From the NCBI GenBank assembly GCA_963846925.1, contig CAWJXW010000004.1:372001-436000 (forward strand): 64,000 nt of DNA, written 5' to 3'. This DNA is from JAQBQB01 sp963846925. GTDB lineage: Bacteria > Gemmatimonadota > Gemmatimonadetes > Gemmatimonadales > Gemmatimonadaceae. Every line of letters starts with the position of its first letter. Positions within the stretch are counted from its first letter, which is position 1. Position numbers and translations under genes: made by a program. Below the pieces are notes generated by a model. It had not been told where the DNA came from. It ran no database searches and saw only the letters and a program-made list of their open reading frames with translations. Of the stretch, positions 28,432 through 37,093 are shown piece after piece.

Positions 28432-29876
28432 GTTTGCTCCGGGTCGAGCGCGATGGACACGACACAGCGCACCGCATCGGCGCCGATTGTGAGTTGTGTC
28501 AGTGCGTCGAGTTGATAAGGAAGCGCCTTCTCGATCAAGTTTCGTCCCAAACCGGCCCGCTCCGTCTGCGGGCGTTCCCCGCGAGTTGCGATGCCGGTTT
28601 CCTCCCAGCGCAGGGCGAGGCGCCGCGATCCGTTCTCTGCGGTCACGGTCCAGCTCACGCGCAGGCGTCCCTCGGCGGCGTCTCCGCGCAGCGCACCGTG
28701 TTTGCGAGCGTTCGTCGCCAGCTCGTGCAGTCCGAGCGCGAGGATCTGAACCGACCGGCTTGGAAGCGCTACGTCCGGCCCGTCGACCACGACTCGGCGG
28801 CCGTCGGGCTCGGCGCCCAGGGCGCGCAGCTCCAGCGTCACCAGCTCGTGGATCGTGACCGGCGTCGAATCGCCCCGCGAGAGGAGTCCCTGCACTCGCG
28901 ACAGCGTCGCGAGGCGTTGGCGGAACGCTACGCTGAAGTCGTCGAGCGAGTCGGACGACGCGAGCGTCTGCTCGGCGAGGCCGTCGACGACGGCGAGCAG
29001 ATTCCGTGTCCGGTGCTGCAACTCGGCGATCAGGGTGAGGTTCGTCTGTTCGGCGCGCTTTCGTTTGGAAATGTCGAGTACCACGCCGTGAAAACTCGCC
29101 ACGCGTCCCTGTTCGAACACGGTCTTGCCGCGCGTAGCAACCCACCGCTCGGCCCCGCCGTTGACGCCGACGACTCGGAACTCGATGTCGCACACGCCGT
29201 CGCCCGACGGGTCGACGCTCTGTCCGAGCGCCGCCTGCACGCGCGCGCGATCGTCGGGATGGATGCCGCTGATGAATAGCGAGAGATCTACGGAAGCGTC
29301 GGGCGGCAACCCCCACATCGCCTTGAGCTGCGCGTCCCACTCGATGGCCTGCGTGACCGGATCCTGGCGATAGCGACCCAGCTTGAAGAGATCGACGGCC
29401 GCGCGCAGCTCCCGCGCGTCGTCCATCGGCGACGAGTGACGCGTTCCATTGTACACGCACAATGTCCCGTCGACGCTTTCTCCGTCTGATGCGATGACGG
29501 GACTGAAATCGAACGTCCCATCCGCCACGCGCTCGCGCACGCTCTTGCCCGCGCGTCCGAGCGCTGTCGGATGCTGCCCGCCGGGAAGGAAGCGAACGAA
29601 ATGCTCGTTGTAGATCAGACGCTGCTCCGGGCCGAGAAAAAGCGCTGCCGGGAGCGGCGCGCGGAGACAGATGCCGACGGCCGTCTTGCGGCCCGCCGAC
29701 CACGAGTCGAGCGCACCCAGCCCAGTGGCGGACCAATCGGTGCTGCGCACCAGTGGCCCCATCTCGCCGGCGTCGGCGAGCCACGTCATCGTGTCATGGC
29801 GACCATGGGCGAAGAAGATAGCGCGAAGCCGCGCCTCGTCGCGAGGGAATTTCTCAGTCGCCGAGCCCGGCCGCAC
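28428..29876 (-). CDS. HWE-family (HisKA_2-like) histidine kinase with PAS domains
   Basis: 482 residues, soluble. A PAS-like region covers about 40-150 (FLGPEQRLIYNEHFVRFLPG) and a PAS/PAC domain about 170-270, ending FHGVVLDISKRKRAEQ. The kinase core has the phospho-His in LIAELQHRTRNLLAVVDGLA, the N box in LGLHELATNARKHGAL and the WEETG segment that defines HWE kinases. These kinases often read light, redox or small ligands. The gene starts inside the 3' end of qhpE (22-base overlap) and overlaps the receiver gene downstream, so it is probably in the amine dehydrogenase transcript. Confidence 0.9.
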   Translation of the reverse strand: MRPGSATEKFPRDEARLRAIFFAHGRHDTMTWLADAGEMGPLVRSTDWSATGLGALDSWSAGRKTAVGICLRAPLPAALFLGPEQRLIYNEHFVRFLPGGQHPTALGRAGKSVRERVADGTFDFSPVIASDGESVDGTLCVYNGTRHSSPMDDARELRAAVDLFKLGRYRQDPVTQAIEWDAQLKAMWGLPPDASVDLSLFISGIHPDDRARVQAALGQSVDPSGDGVCDIEFRVVGVNGGAERWVATRGKTVFEQGRVASFHGVVLDISKRKRAEQTNLTLIAELQHRTRNLLAVVDGLAEQTLASSDSLDDFSVAFRQRLATLSRVQGLLSRGDSTPVTIHELVTLELRALGAEPDGRRVVVDGPDVALPSRSVQILALGLHELATNARKHGALRGDAAEGRLRVSWTVTAENGSRRLALRWEETGIATRGERPQTERAGLGRNLIEKALPYQLDALTQLTIGADAVRCVVSIALDPEQT

Positions 29877-30549
29877 GGAACGGATCGCCGAACGCTTCAG
29901 TCGCGCGCGCCAGGAAGCCGGTCACGTTGGCCACGGCAAACGAAACGCCGGAGAGATTCCGTTCGCGCGGCACGTTGGGAATCGGCCGGGGAAACGGCGC
30001 CGCCCTGAAGTGCGGTAGGCCCCCGTCGATCGCCGTCACGTCGATCGCGTCGCGATCCAGGTCGGCATCCGCCACCACGCCGACGACACCGGCGAGACTG
30101 CCCGGGAGCCACGCTGCGCCGTTCCACTCCCGCGCCGAGACGACGATCGAGCCTCGCTCGGCGGCGTAGCTGACGGCCGGCGCCAGCTTCTCGGCATGCG
30201 CGGGGTTCGTGGTCCCCAGGCTCAGGTTGATCAACTGTGCGCCTTCGTCCGCCGCCCAGCGAATCGCGCGCACGAGGACGTCGACGTTCGTGGCGAGTTG
30301 CCGGTCGAAGATCCTTGCCGCAATGAGGTCGACGGCGGGACTCTTTTCGCGGATCGCCGCGGCGACCGCGGTTCCGTGTCCGACGCGATCGACGAAATCG
30401 TCGGCGTCGGTCCCAGTGAGAAACGACATTCCCCCGCGAACGCCGCCCACGTGGGGATGGTTGCCGTGAACGCCGCTATCGAGAAGCGCAACCGTCACGC
30501 CACGGCCGGTGCGACCGACGTAGGGTGCGTCCGCGAGCGTGAACCGCAC
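29854..30549 (-). CDS. qhpE: QhpE-type subtilisin-like peptidase, predicted leader protease of the QHNDH gamma subunit
   Basis: 231 residues, a minimal S8 protease without signal or prodomain. The catalytic triad is Asp24 (LLDSGVHGNHP), His58 (RVGHGTAVAAA) and Ser203 (SGVSFAVANV, in place of the usual GTSMA), with Asn143 as a possible oxyanion residue. In Paracoccus the equivalent protease removes the leader of the crosslinked gamma subunit in the cytoplasm. The small size, lack of secretion signal and position after the ABC transporter gene match. It has a GTG start three bases after the transporter stop, and its own 3' end overlaps the HWE kinase gene. Confidence 0.88.
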   Translation of the reverse strand: MRFTLADAPYVGRTGRGVTVALLDSGVHGNHPHVGGVRGGMSFLTGTDADDFVDRVGHGTAVAAAIREKSPAVDLIAARIFDRQLATNVDVLVRAIRWAADEGAQLINLSLGTTNPAHAEKLAPAVSYAAERGSIVVSAREWNGAAWLPGSLAGVVGVVADADLDRDAIDVTAIDGGLPHFRAAPFPRPIPNVPRERNLSGVSFAVANVTGFLARATEAFGDPFRAAGLGD

Positions 30550-30552
30550 GTG

Positions 30553-32295
30553 CTAGTGCGTTTCCGCCAGTGCGCCCGGCGAAAAGAGGTTGGCGAAGGA
30601 CTGCCCGAGTCCCAGCAACACCGCGGCGGTCCCCTCTTCGACGATGCGGCCGCGCTCGAGAACGAGCACGCGGTCCGCACGGCGCGCCAGGTCCAGACGA
30701 TGCGTGATGATAATGGTCGTCCGACCGGCCATGACGGCTTCATAGCCGGCAGCGACCTGTGCTTCGGTCGCCGGGTCCAACGCCCCCGTCGCCTCATCAA
30801 GCACCAGTACGGCAGGGTCGGCGAGAAATGCTCTCGCGAGAGCGAGCCGCTGGCGTTCGCCCGCCGAGAGTGCGCGCCCCCGCTCACCCGCGCTCGTGTC
30901 GAGACCTCGCGGAGAGCGGGCGAGCAGCGTGCCGAGACCGGCCGCATCCGCCGCGGCGCTGACCTCCTCATGGGTCGCCGAAGGCCGGGCGTACCGAATG
31001 TTCTCCGCGAGCGTCGCGTTGAACACGAACGGGTCCTGGTCGACCACGAGCACATGCCGCCTGACGTCCGCCAAGCGCGCCGCGCGAAGGTCCACGCCAT
31101 CGAGCAGCACGCGTCCGTTGTCCGGATCGAGCTGCCGCACGAGGAGATCGGCGATCGTCGACTTGCCTTCCCCGCTGCGCCCGACGATCGCCACGCGTTC
31201 GCCCGGCGACACGTCGAGCGAGACGCCGTCGAGCACCGGGCCGCCTCGTCCAAACGCGTACGTCGCGTGCTCGAGCGTCATACGGCCCCGCACCGACGGC
31301 AGCGCCACCGCGGCCGGCGATTCGACCACATCCACCCGCGCATCCAGAATCTCGCTGACGCGCTTGAGCGATACGCGCGCCGACGCGAGGCTCGCGTAGA
31401 GACCCATCAGCGCCTGAATGGGCCAGACGAGCCGCATTTGATAGGCGATGAACGCGACCAGCGTGCCCATCGTGATCGTATGGTCGATCACACGCATGCC
31501 GCCCACGAAGAACACGAACCCGCTCCCGGCCGAGAGGAGCAATCCGGGAACGCCACCCGACAGGTACGTCAGCCGACGCATCGACATCAGCGCGCCAATG
31601 AAGGCGTCGTTGCTCGCGCGGAAGCGCGACGCCTCGCGCTCCTGCGCATTGAACGCGACGATCACCTTCATCCCGAGGAGCGCCTCGATGAGGTAGCTGC
31701 CGACGTCCGCGCTTCGGTCGCGCACCCCCGCGACCGCGGCTTCCATGCGCGACCGATAGCGCACCAGGGCCCAGAGCGCGAGCGGAAGCATCGCCAGGCT
31801 CACGGCGAAGAGCACGCGATCGAGCCGGAAGAGAATGACCACGCTGCCGACCAGGAAGATCACGTTGCCCATCCAGGCGAGCGCGATCTCCGCGGCGACG
31901 CGCTGGATCTCGCCGATGTCGGCGTTGATACGCGTCGCGATCTGCCCTATCGGCAACTCGGCGAAGAAACGAGGCGACAGCCGCTGCAGCTGACGAAACA
32001 CCGCCAGCCGCATCTCGAACAGGATCTCGGCGGACGCGCGCGTGTACACCAGGCCGCTCACGACGTTGAGCGCGAAGCTGCCGAGCGTGAGCGCCGCGAA
32101 CTGCAGAATGATGCTGACCAGCGCCGCGCTGTCCCGGCCGAGCAGCGCGCGATCGATCAGAAGCCGCGAGAGATACGGGATGTACAGCGCGGCAAACGTG
32201 CTGACGAGCGACAGCAGCAGCACCAAGGCGAGCCGCTTCCAATGCGGTACGACGTAGCCCAACGCGCGCCGGAGGTCCCTATCGATCAAACTCAA
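30553..32295 (-). CDS. qhpF: QhpF-type ABC exporter (fused permease and ATPase)
   Basis: 580 residues. A six-helix exporter membrane domain (about 1-310; MSPRFFAELPIGQIATRIN-type coupling region) is fused to an ATPase with Walker A GRSGEGKST, Q loop VVDQDPF, signature ALSAGERQRLALARA, Walker B AVLVLDEATG and switch His in IIITHRLDL. It is an MsbA-like half transporter that would work as a dimer. By position in the qhp cluster it is the predicted exporter of the modified gamma subunit to the periplasm. It starts with TTG (LSLIDRD), 75 bases after qhpB; that gap holds a G-rich dispersed repeat. Confidence 0.9.
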   Translation of the reverse strand: MSLIDRDLRRALGYVVPHWKRLALVLLLSLVSTFAALYIPYLSRLLIDRALLGRDSAALVSIILQFAALTLGSFALNVVSGLVYTRASAEILFEMRLAVFRQLQRLSPRFFAELPIGQIATRINADIGEIQRVAAEIALAWMGNVIFLVGSVVILFRLDRVLFAVSLAMLPLALWALVRYRSRMEAAVAGVRDRSADVGSYLIEALLGMKVIVAFNAQEREASRFRASNDAFIGALMSMRRLTYLSGGVPGLLLSAGSGFVFFVGGMRVIDHTITMGTLVAFIAYQMRLVWPIQALMGLYASLASARVSLKRVSEILDARVDVVESPAAVALPSVRGRMTLEHATYAFGRGGPVLDGVSLDVSPGERVAIVGRSGEGKSTIADLLVRQLDPDNGRVLLDGVDLRAARLADVRRHVLVVDQDPFVFNATLAENIRYARPSATHEEVSAAADAAGLGTLLARSPRGLDTSAGERGRALSAGERQRLALARAFLADPAVLVLDEATGALDPATEAQVAAGYEAVMAGRTTIIITHRLDLARRADRVLVLERGRIVEEGTAAVLLGLGQSFANLFSPGALAETH

Positions 32296-32327
32296 ACGCA
32301 GCGCGTCCCCGCGCTCCGCACCCCGGA

Positions 32328-32354
32328 CTCGTCCCAGTTCCCCGCACTCCGCCC
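32328..32354 (-). repeat. G-rich dispersed intergenic repeat, copy 1
   Basis: On the minus strand the 27 bases begin GGGCGGAGTGCGG and end CTGGGACGAG. A copy at 60169-60195 on the plus strand matches 25 of 27 positions. It lies between qhpB and qhpF, just before the TTG start of qhpF. Confidence 0.5.
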
Positions 32355-32370
32355 CCCCGCACTCATCTCG

Positions 32371-33493
32371 CTACCGCGCCGCAGTGTTACGCGGAACGAT
32401 GATCACGTTCGTCATGTCCGCACCGAGGTTCACAGTCCCGAGGTGCGCGAAGCCCTGCGACGCGTACCGGTCGATCGTGCTGCCGGCCGTCGTGATATAG
32501 AGCTGCGTTCCGTTGGAGCTGACGACGAGCCCCATGCGCGGGCGACCCGCGAACTCCGTCTTGCCGAGCACGCGCCGCGACTCGAGGTCGAACGTCCAGA
32601 ATTGATAGTTGCCGATCTCGTTGTGGATGCCGTACGCGCGCTTGCGATCCGGCGAGAGCCGGAAGCTCACGGCCTGGCTAGGCCCCAGCGAATAGAAATC
32701 GAGCTGGCGGTTCGTGAGATCCATTCGCGCCACGCCCATCTGCGTCCGATGGTTCACCGGATCGTTCGTGCGAAAGAGGCCCGTGTAGAAGCCCGGATCC
32801 TCGTAGACGTCGTAGGGCAACCCGAAGTTGATGCGGCCCAGGCCTTCCTCGAACAGCGTTTTCGATATCTCCCAGCGGTCGACCTGCTTGAGCGTGTTGG
32901 TGTCGTAGATCAGCACGTCGTCCTGCGTGAAGAAGTACATCAGGTCGCCCTTGGGCGGGAAAACGATCTGCGCGAACTCGCGCTCCTCGCCGCGCGGCCA
33001 GGCGATCGTATCCGTCACGGCGCGCTTCGCGAGATCGTAGCGGAGCAACGTCGGCGCGCTGATCTCGTACCGGTCACGGTGCTTCGTGTAGATCTTGACC
33101 AGGATGATGGCGAATCGCTCCATCGGGTCGAGGCTGAACCCATTCATGCGCACCTTCACGCTGTCGTGCGACAGCGTGAACATGCCGAGCGATTGCTTCG
33201 TCGCGAGGTCGATGATCTCGACCTTCTCGTTGCCGGGGTCGCTGACGTAGAGGTGTTTCCTGTCGAACGACAGCGAGATCTCGGGAATGCCGACCGTGGT
33301 GTGCAACGTGTCGCGCACGCTCATCGTCGCTTCGTCGAGGACGAGGATGTTGCGCGCGTACGTGCCGACGTAGATCGAGCCGTTGCCCCCCGAGGGAATC
33401 GGATCCCCCGACGTTTGCTTGACCGACTGGGCGAGGAGCGCGAGCGGCGAAATGCGCGACGAGCGCCGCAGCGCGGTAGATCGCGCGTCTCAT
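32371..33493 (-). CDS. qhpB: Quinohemoprotein amine dehydrogenase beta subunit (one frameshift in signal peptide)
   Basis: The start at 33493 (MRRAIYRAAALVAHFA) gives a signal peptide. The frame breaks within it near 33445 and resumes as LALLAQSVKQTSGD. About 350 residues of seven-bladed propeller follow: GNGSIYVGTYARNILVLDEA, LSFDRKHLYVSDPGNEKVEI and GTQLYITTAGSTIDRY. In the Paracoccus and Pseudomonas enzymes the beta subunit is such a propeller that cradles the small gamma subunit. It lies eight bases after qhpC and before qhpF, the canonical order. Motif strength alone would only say YncE-like; the assignment rests on context. Confidence 0.88.
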
Positions 33494-33501
33494 GGGTGAC
33501 C

Positions 33502-33834
33502 TCATGGAAAAACGAGATCGATCTTGCGCCAATCCTTCTGCGCGGACGCGCACTTCGCCGTCCAATCCGGAGCGTAGTTGTACAGATCGGGCACGTGCGC
33601 CGGCCAGAAGCAGGTGAGGTGGCAGTCGAACAGATCCCGCTCCACCGGCTGGCAGAGTCCCGCGGTACCGCCGCTCGAGTCCACCTCCCAGCCCGGCGAA
33701 AACACGAACGAACAGCCGAGCGGGACGTGCGGCCCGGTCGGCGCCCCCCCGCCCTGTTGGAGCGCGACGACGTCGTTCTCGATGGTCGCTTCGATGCGGC
33801 GGGCCTTCTGGTTGATCGGCGTCAGGTGTCGCAT
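33502..33834 (-). CDS. qhpC: Quinohemoprotein amine dehydrogenase gamma subunit (CTQ carrier)
   Basis: 110 residues: a leader of about 34 followed by a core that fits the known enzyme position by position. With an offset of 34 to the mature Paracoccus numbering, the crosslinking pairs are Cys41-Glu50, Cys61-Asp67 and Cys75-Asp83, and the cysteine tryptophylquinone pair is Cys71-Trp77. Typical text includes SPGWEVDSSGG, GLCQPVERDLFDC and CFWPAHVPDL. The substrate amine is oxidised at CTQ and electrons pass to the haems of QhpA. Cys95 is an extra cysteine outside the known set. No Shine-Dalgarno precedes the ATG; instead an 8-bp tandem repeat abuts it. Confidence 0.96.
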   Translation of the reverse strand: MRHLTPINQKARRIEATIENDVVALQQGGGAPTGPHVPLGCSFVFSPGWEVDSSGGTAGLCQPVERDLFDCHLTCFWPAHVPDLYNYAPDWTAKCASAQKDWRKIDLVFP

Positions 33835-33841
33835 GGGCAGG

Positions 33842-33873
33842 TGGACCGGTGAACGGGTGGACCGGTGGACCGG
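33842..33873 (-). repeat. 8-bp tandem repeat, four units, in the qhpC leader
   Basis: On the plus strand the units are TGGACCGG, TGAACGGG, TGGACCGG, TGGACCGG, ending at the stop codon of qhpD. It fills nearly the whole qhpD-qhpC gap where a ribosome site would be expected. Confidence 0.75.
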
Positions 33874-35307
33874 TTAGTCGAACTGAGCCAGAAACTCGGG
33901 CTTCTTGTCAGCGAGAACGCCGTACACTTCGAGGCACGTGTTCGTCCACGCGCGAATCCACTCGCAGTAGTGCAGGTTCGGCTCGACGGTCGAGCCGTAC
34001 CGCGTGTGTGCTTCATGATAGCAGCCGCCCGCGCAGAGCGGCCGGGCCCAACACGTCGCGCAATCAGTCTTGTTGGCGATGTGGTGCTTGAGCAGGAAGT
34101 CGTCCTGGCGCGAATGGTCGATGCCATCGAACACGCTGCCTAGCTTGTGCTCGTCCGATCCGGCGAAGCGGTGGCAGAGCGCGACGTCGCCGTCGGTCGC
34201 CACGCCCATGAGTCCAAGGCCTGCGCCGCACGGGTACGCCTTGCTCATCCCTTTGTGAATCTCCTCGAGCGTGTCGCGCACGTTCGAGAACCCGTGGCGG
34301 CGTCCGGCGAGCGCCGCGTCGAGAAACTCGGCGGCCAGGCTCTGGAAACCGGCGAGCAACTGCTGGAAGCCCGCGTCCTCGATGGCATACTCCCGCTGCC
34401 ACGACGTCGTCACCGGCGCGAAGCCGACCTCCCAGAATCCGAGCTCCTCGTACAGGTGGCGATATATGGAGGCGACGTCGAGGTTCTGCCCCGTGAGCGT
34501 CACCCTCGCGCCAACGGGTCGACGGCGATGGCGCCGCAACAGTTCTTTGATATTCGGGACGATGAGGTCGTAGCTCCCCATGCCGTTCGAGAAGACGCGG
34601 AACTTGTCCTGTTGCTCGCGCGCCCCGTCGATCGACACCGTGACGCCGACGTCGTTCGCGACGATCCAATCGATGATCTCTTCGCGCAGGAGCGTCGCGT
34701 TCGTCGTGAGACTCGCGTTCACCTGCTTCCCCATCGGCTCGGCGCGCTCCCGGGCGTAGGCGAGCGCCGACTTCAACATCTTGAAGTTGAGCAGCGTCTC
34801 GCCGCCGAAGAACGTCAGGTTCACGGTGGGCGATTCGCCGGCTTCGTTGAACAAGAAGTCGACGCTTTGCTTGGCGGTCGCCTCATCCATGAAGCGCGGC
34901 TTGGTCGCGGCTTCGACGATCCGGTCCTCGCCGTACTCGTAGCAGTAGCCGCACGACAGATTGCACTTGCTCGTCACGTTGAGCACGAGCGTCTGGAGCG
35001 GAATGCGCCGCTTGGGCTTCTCGGCGACCGGCTTGGGCGGGGGAGCCACGACCGTGTGAATCGCGCGCATGCCGAGGAGCTCATCGATCGACGAGCGGAT
35101 CACCTCGGAGCCCCAGCGTGACGCGAGCGAGTCGGCGAGCTCTGTCGCCGTGCGATCTCCGTCGGCGAGCGTCTCGAGCACCGCCTCGGCGACGTCGTCG
35201 AGGCGCACGACGGCCGCCGACGGCACGAGGTAGAGAAACCGCGCGTCCCCGCCGCGGAAGCTGTGATACTCACCGCGCCTGAGCTGCATCATGGCTGCGT
35301 TTTCCAT
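33874..35307 (-). CDS. qhpD: QhpD radical SAM/SPASM enzyme making the gamma-subunit thioether crosslinks
   Basis: 477 residues. The N-terminal part (about 1-100) is the peptide-recognition-like region. The radical SAM cluster ligands are Cys115, Cys119 and Cys122 in SKCNLSCGYCYEYG. The barrel follows with TFFGGETLLNFKML and VTVSIDGAREQQD. The SPASM region has CATCWARPLCAGGCYHEAHT near residue 425 plus additional Cys (AYPCGAGLG, LHYCEWIRAW). QhpD forms the Cys-to-Asp/Glu thioether bonds in QhpC before export. It lies directly upstream of its substrate gene. The start overlaps the frame-corrected end of qhpA. Confidence 0.96.
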   Translation of the reverse strand: MENAAMMQLRRGEYHSFRGGDARFLYLVPSAAVVRLDDVAEAVLETLADGDRTATELADSLASRWGSEVIRSSIDELLGMRAIHTVVAPPPKPVAEKPKRRIPLQTLVLNVTSKCNLSCGYCYEYGEDRIVEAATKPRFMDEATAKQSVDFLFNEAGESPTVNLTFFGGETLLNFKMLKSALAYARERAEPMGKQVNASLTTNATLLREEIIDWIVANDVGVTVSIDGAREQQDKFRVFSNGMGSYDLIVPNIKELLRRHRRRPVGARVTLTGQNLDVASIYRHLYEELGFWEVGFAPVTTSWQREYAIEDAGFQQLLAGFQSLAAEFLDAALAGRRHGFSNVRDTLEEIHKGMSKAYPCGAGLGLMGVATDGDVALCHRFAGSDEHKLGSVFDGIDHSRQDDFLLKHHIANKTDCATCWARPLCAGGCYHEAHTRYGSTVEPNLHYCEWIRAWTNTCLEVYGVLADKKPEFLAQFD

Positions 35308-35317
35308 TGAGCGAACT

Positions 35318-37050
35318 TCACGTAGAGCGGCACCGTGACGATGAGCTGTGCGCGCGCGCGGATCGGCCGCCCGCCGACGTCTTGCCGGGCGGCTGGTACG
35401 TCGCGACGACCCACACGTCGCCGACGTTGTTGCGGCTGGAGCTGCGCTGAGGATTCGGACCGTCGAGGTTCGGCGTGAAGAGTCCCGTCTGATCGACGGA
35501 GCCCACGAACTTCACGTCGTCGTCGTCGTACGTCACGCCATACTCCTCGAGCGACCAGTTGGCGTTCACGCGGCCGATCTCGAGGTCGTCGTCGGTGTCG
35601 GGCTTTCCGTCAGGCCCGTTGTAATAGGCGATCGCGTCGAATTGCTGGAGCTGTTTCGGAAAGACGTTGCCGCCGACGCGCGCGAGCCCCGCGAGCGGAA
35701 TGACCTTGATGCGGCTGACCTGATCGAAGACGACCGCACCGTCGCGCAGCGACACGCCGGCCGCATACAAGTCGCGCTTGCCGACGGACGCCGTGGAGTC
35801 GACGTTCACCCGCACGGTGATCGAGTCGGCGGTCGACCGGACGACACGTTCGATCGTCACGCCGGGCCCGAAGTCGATGCCTGTCGCCGCGACGTTTTTC
35901 GGCAGGTTCGCGCCGAAGATGGTAATGTCTTGCGCGCGAGTTCCAACCCGTACCGCGTGCGGAGCGACGCCAAGCAGCACCGGATTCGCGCCGAGCTTCT
36001 TGAGCGAGACGTCCACGCCGATTTCGTCGTAGCCGCCGGTGAACCAGCGGCCCGACATCTCCTCCCACCCGGGCTCGACGAACATCACTTCGCGGAGTCC
36101 CACGGTGTCGGTGGCTTTGAGCGCGGGGTCCGTCGAACGGCCTCTCCATTGGAAGCCGGTGTACACGATCGATTTTCCATTGCGCTGCACGACCTTGCCG
36201 CCGTCGGCGTAGCGGTACGTCGCCTGGGTCACGAACTCGCCGTCGGACGCCCCGCGCGTGATGGTCATCCGTCCATAAAAGGCCCCGTGTCCCGGCTCGC
36301 TGCCGCTCAGCGCCCACGTGCCCTCGAGATGCGGCGTCCGCATCGTCGCGGACCACGCGGCCCACTCGGGCGTGCGGAGCGGGAACGCGCGGGCGAGATG
36401 ATTGAGGGCGACGTCCATCGGATGCGGCTGGGCCACACCGCTGTCGTTTACCGCGGGGCCACCGCGACGGAAGGCTTGGAAGTCGGCATCCGGGAAGAGC
36501 GCGCGGTGCGTGGTGACGAGCAGCTCCCACTCACCGCGCGTTCGACGCTGCGTGATCACGCGCCCCATCGAGTGGCAGGCGCGGCACGTGGTCTCGGTGC
36601 GCGTGTCGGCGGTGTACCGATACTCGATCATCCGCCGCTCGACCTCGAACCGTCCCGGGCGCAACTCGGCGGGCGCGAGTCCCTGGTTGTCGCTGAGATA
36701 ACGGACGATCGTGCGTGCGTCGGCCGGATTCAGCCTGACGTTGTTGAGCGCGACCATGCGGCGCACGGTCATCTCCCAACCCTCGGGAGTTTTTCGCTCG
36801 TACGAGACGCGTTGCATCATGCCGAGCGAATCGCGGACGTGGCAGCTCGAACAGTGCGCGCGCGTCGTCGGGTCGTTGATGGCGAAGCCCTTCGTCGTGT
36901 CCGCCGCGGCCGCCGCGGAAGTACCGCCGGCGCCCCGCCCTCGCCCGCCCCCGCCGCCACGCGCGCTGCGCCTCGCGCCAAGCTTCCAACGGCCAACAGT
37001 CCGACGACGATCCAAACGCGCGATGAACCAGCGAGCAGTCGACGCGGCAT
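35318..37050 (-). CDS. qhpA: Quinohemoprotein amine dehydrogenase alpha subunit, dihaem (two frameshifts)
   Basis: The start at 37050 gives a signal peptide (VWIVVGLLAVGSLARGAARV). A break in the G-rich stretch near 36950 then leads into GGTSAAAAADTTKGFAIND. Two c-type haem motifs are present, CSSCH (AHCSSCHVRDSLGMM) and CRACH (TTCRACHSMG). Three beta-domains follow, as in the known alpha subunit. The open frame stops at 35318 in GGRSARAHSSSS, but the next frame reads RPIRARAQLIVTVPLYVKF and ends at 35289 overlapping qhpD, so the natural end is probably 35289. The haems carry electrons from CTQ to a periplasmic acceptor such as a cytochrome or cupredoxin. Confidence 0.93.
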
Positions 37051-37093
37051 GACCTGAGGATGCTCGGGGTGGAAGTGACACGCTCCCAGTGCC

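Noticed and set aside
30196..33852. 1,218-codon open frame on the plus strand opposite qhpE, qhpF, qhpB and qhpC
   Set aside because: Arg/His/Glu-rich antisense frame caused by high GC3; the minus strand carries recognisable motifs throughout.
33842..33873. CRISPR-like short repeats
   Set aside because: Eight-base units in direct tandem without spacers; no cas genes.
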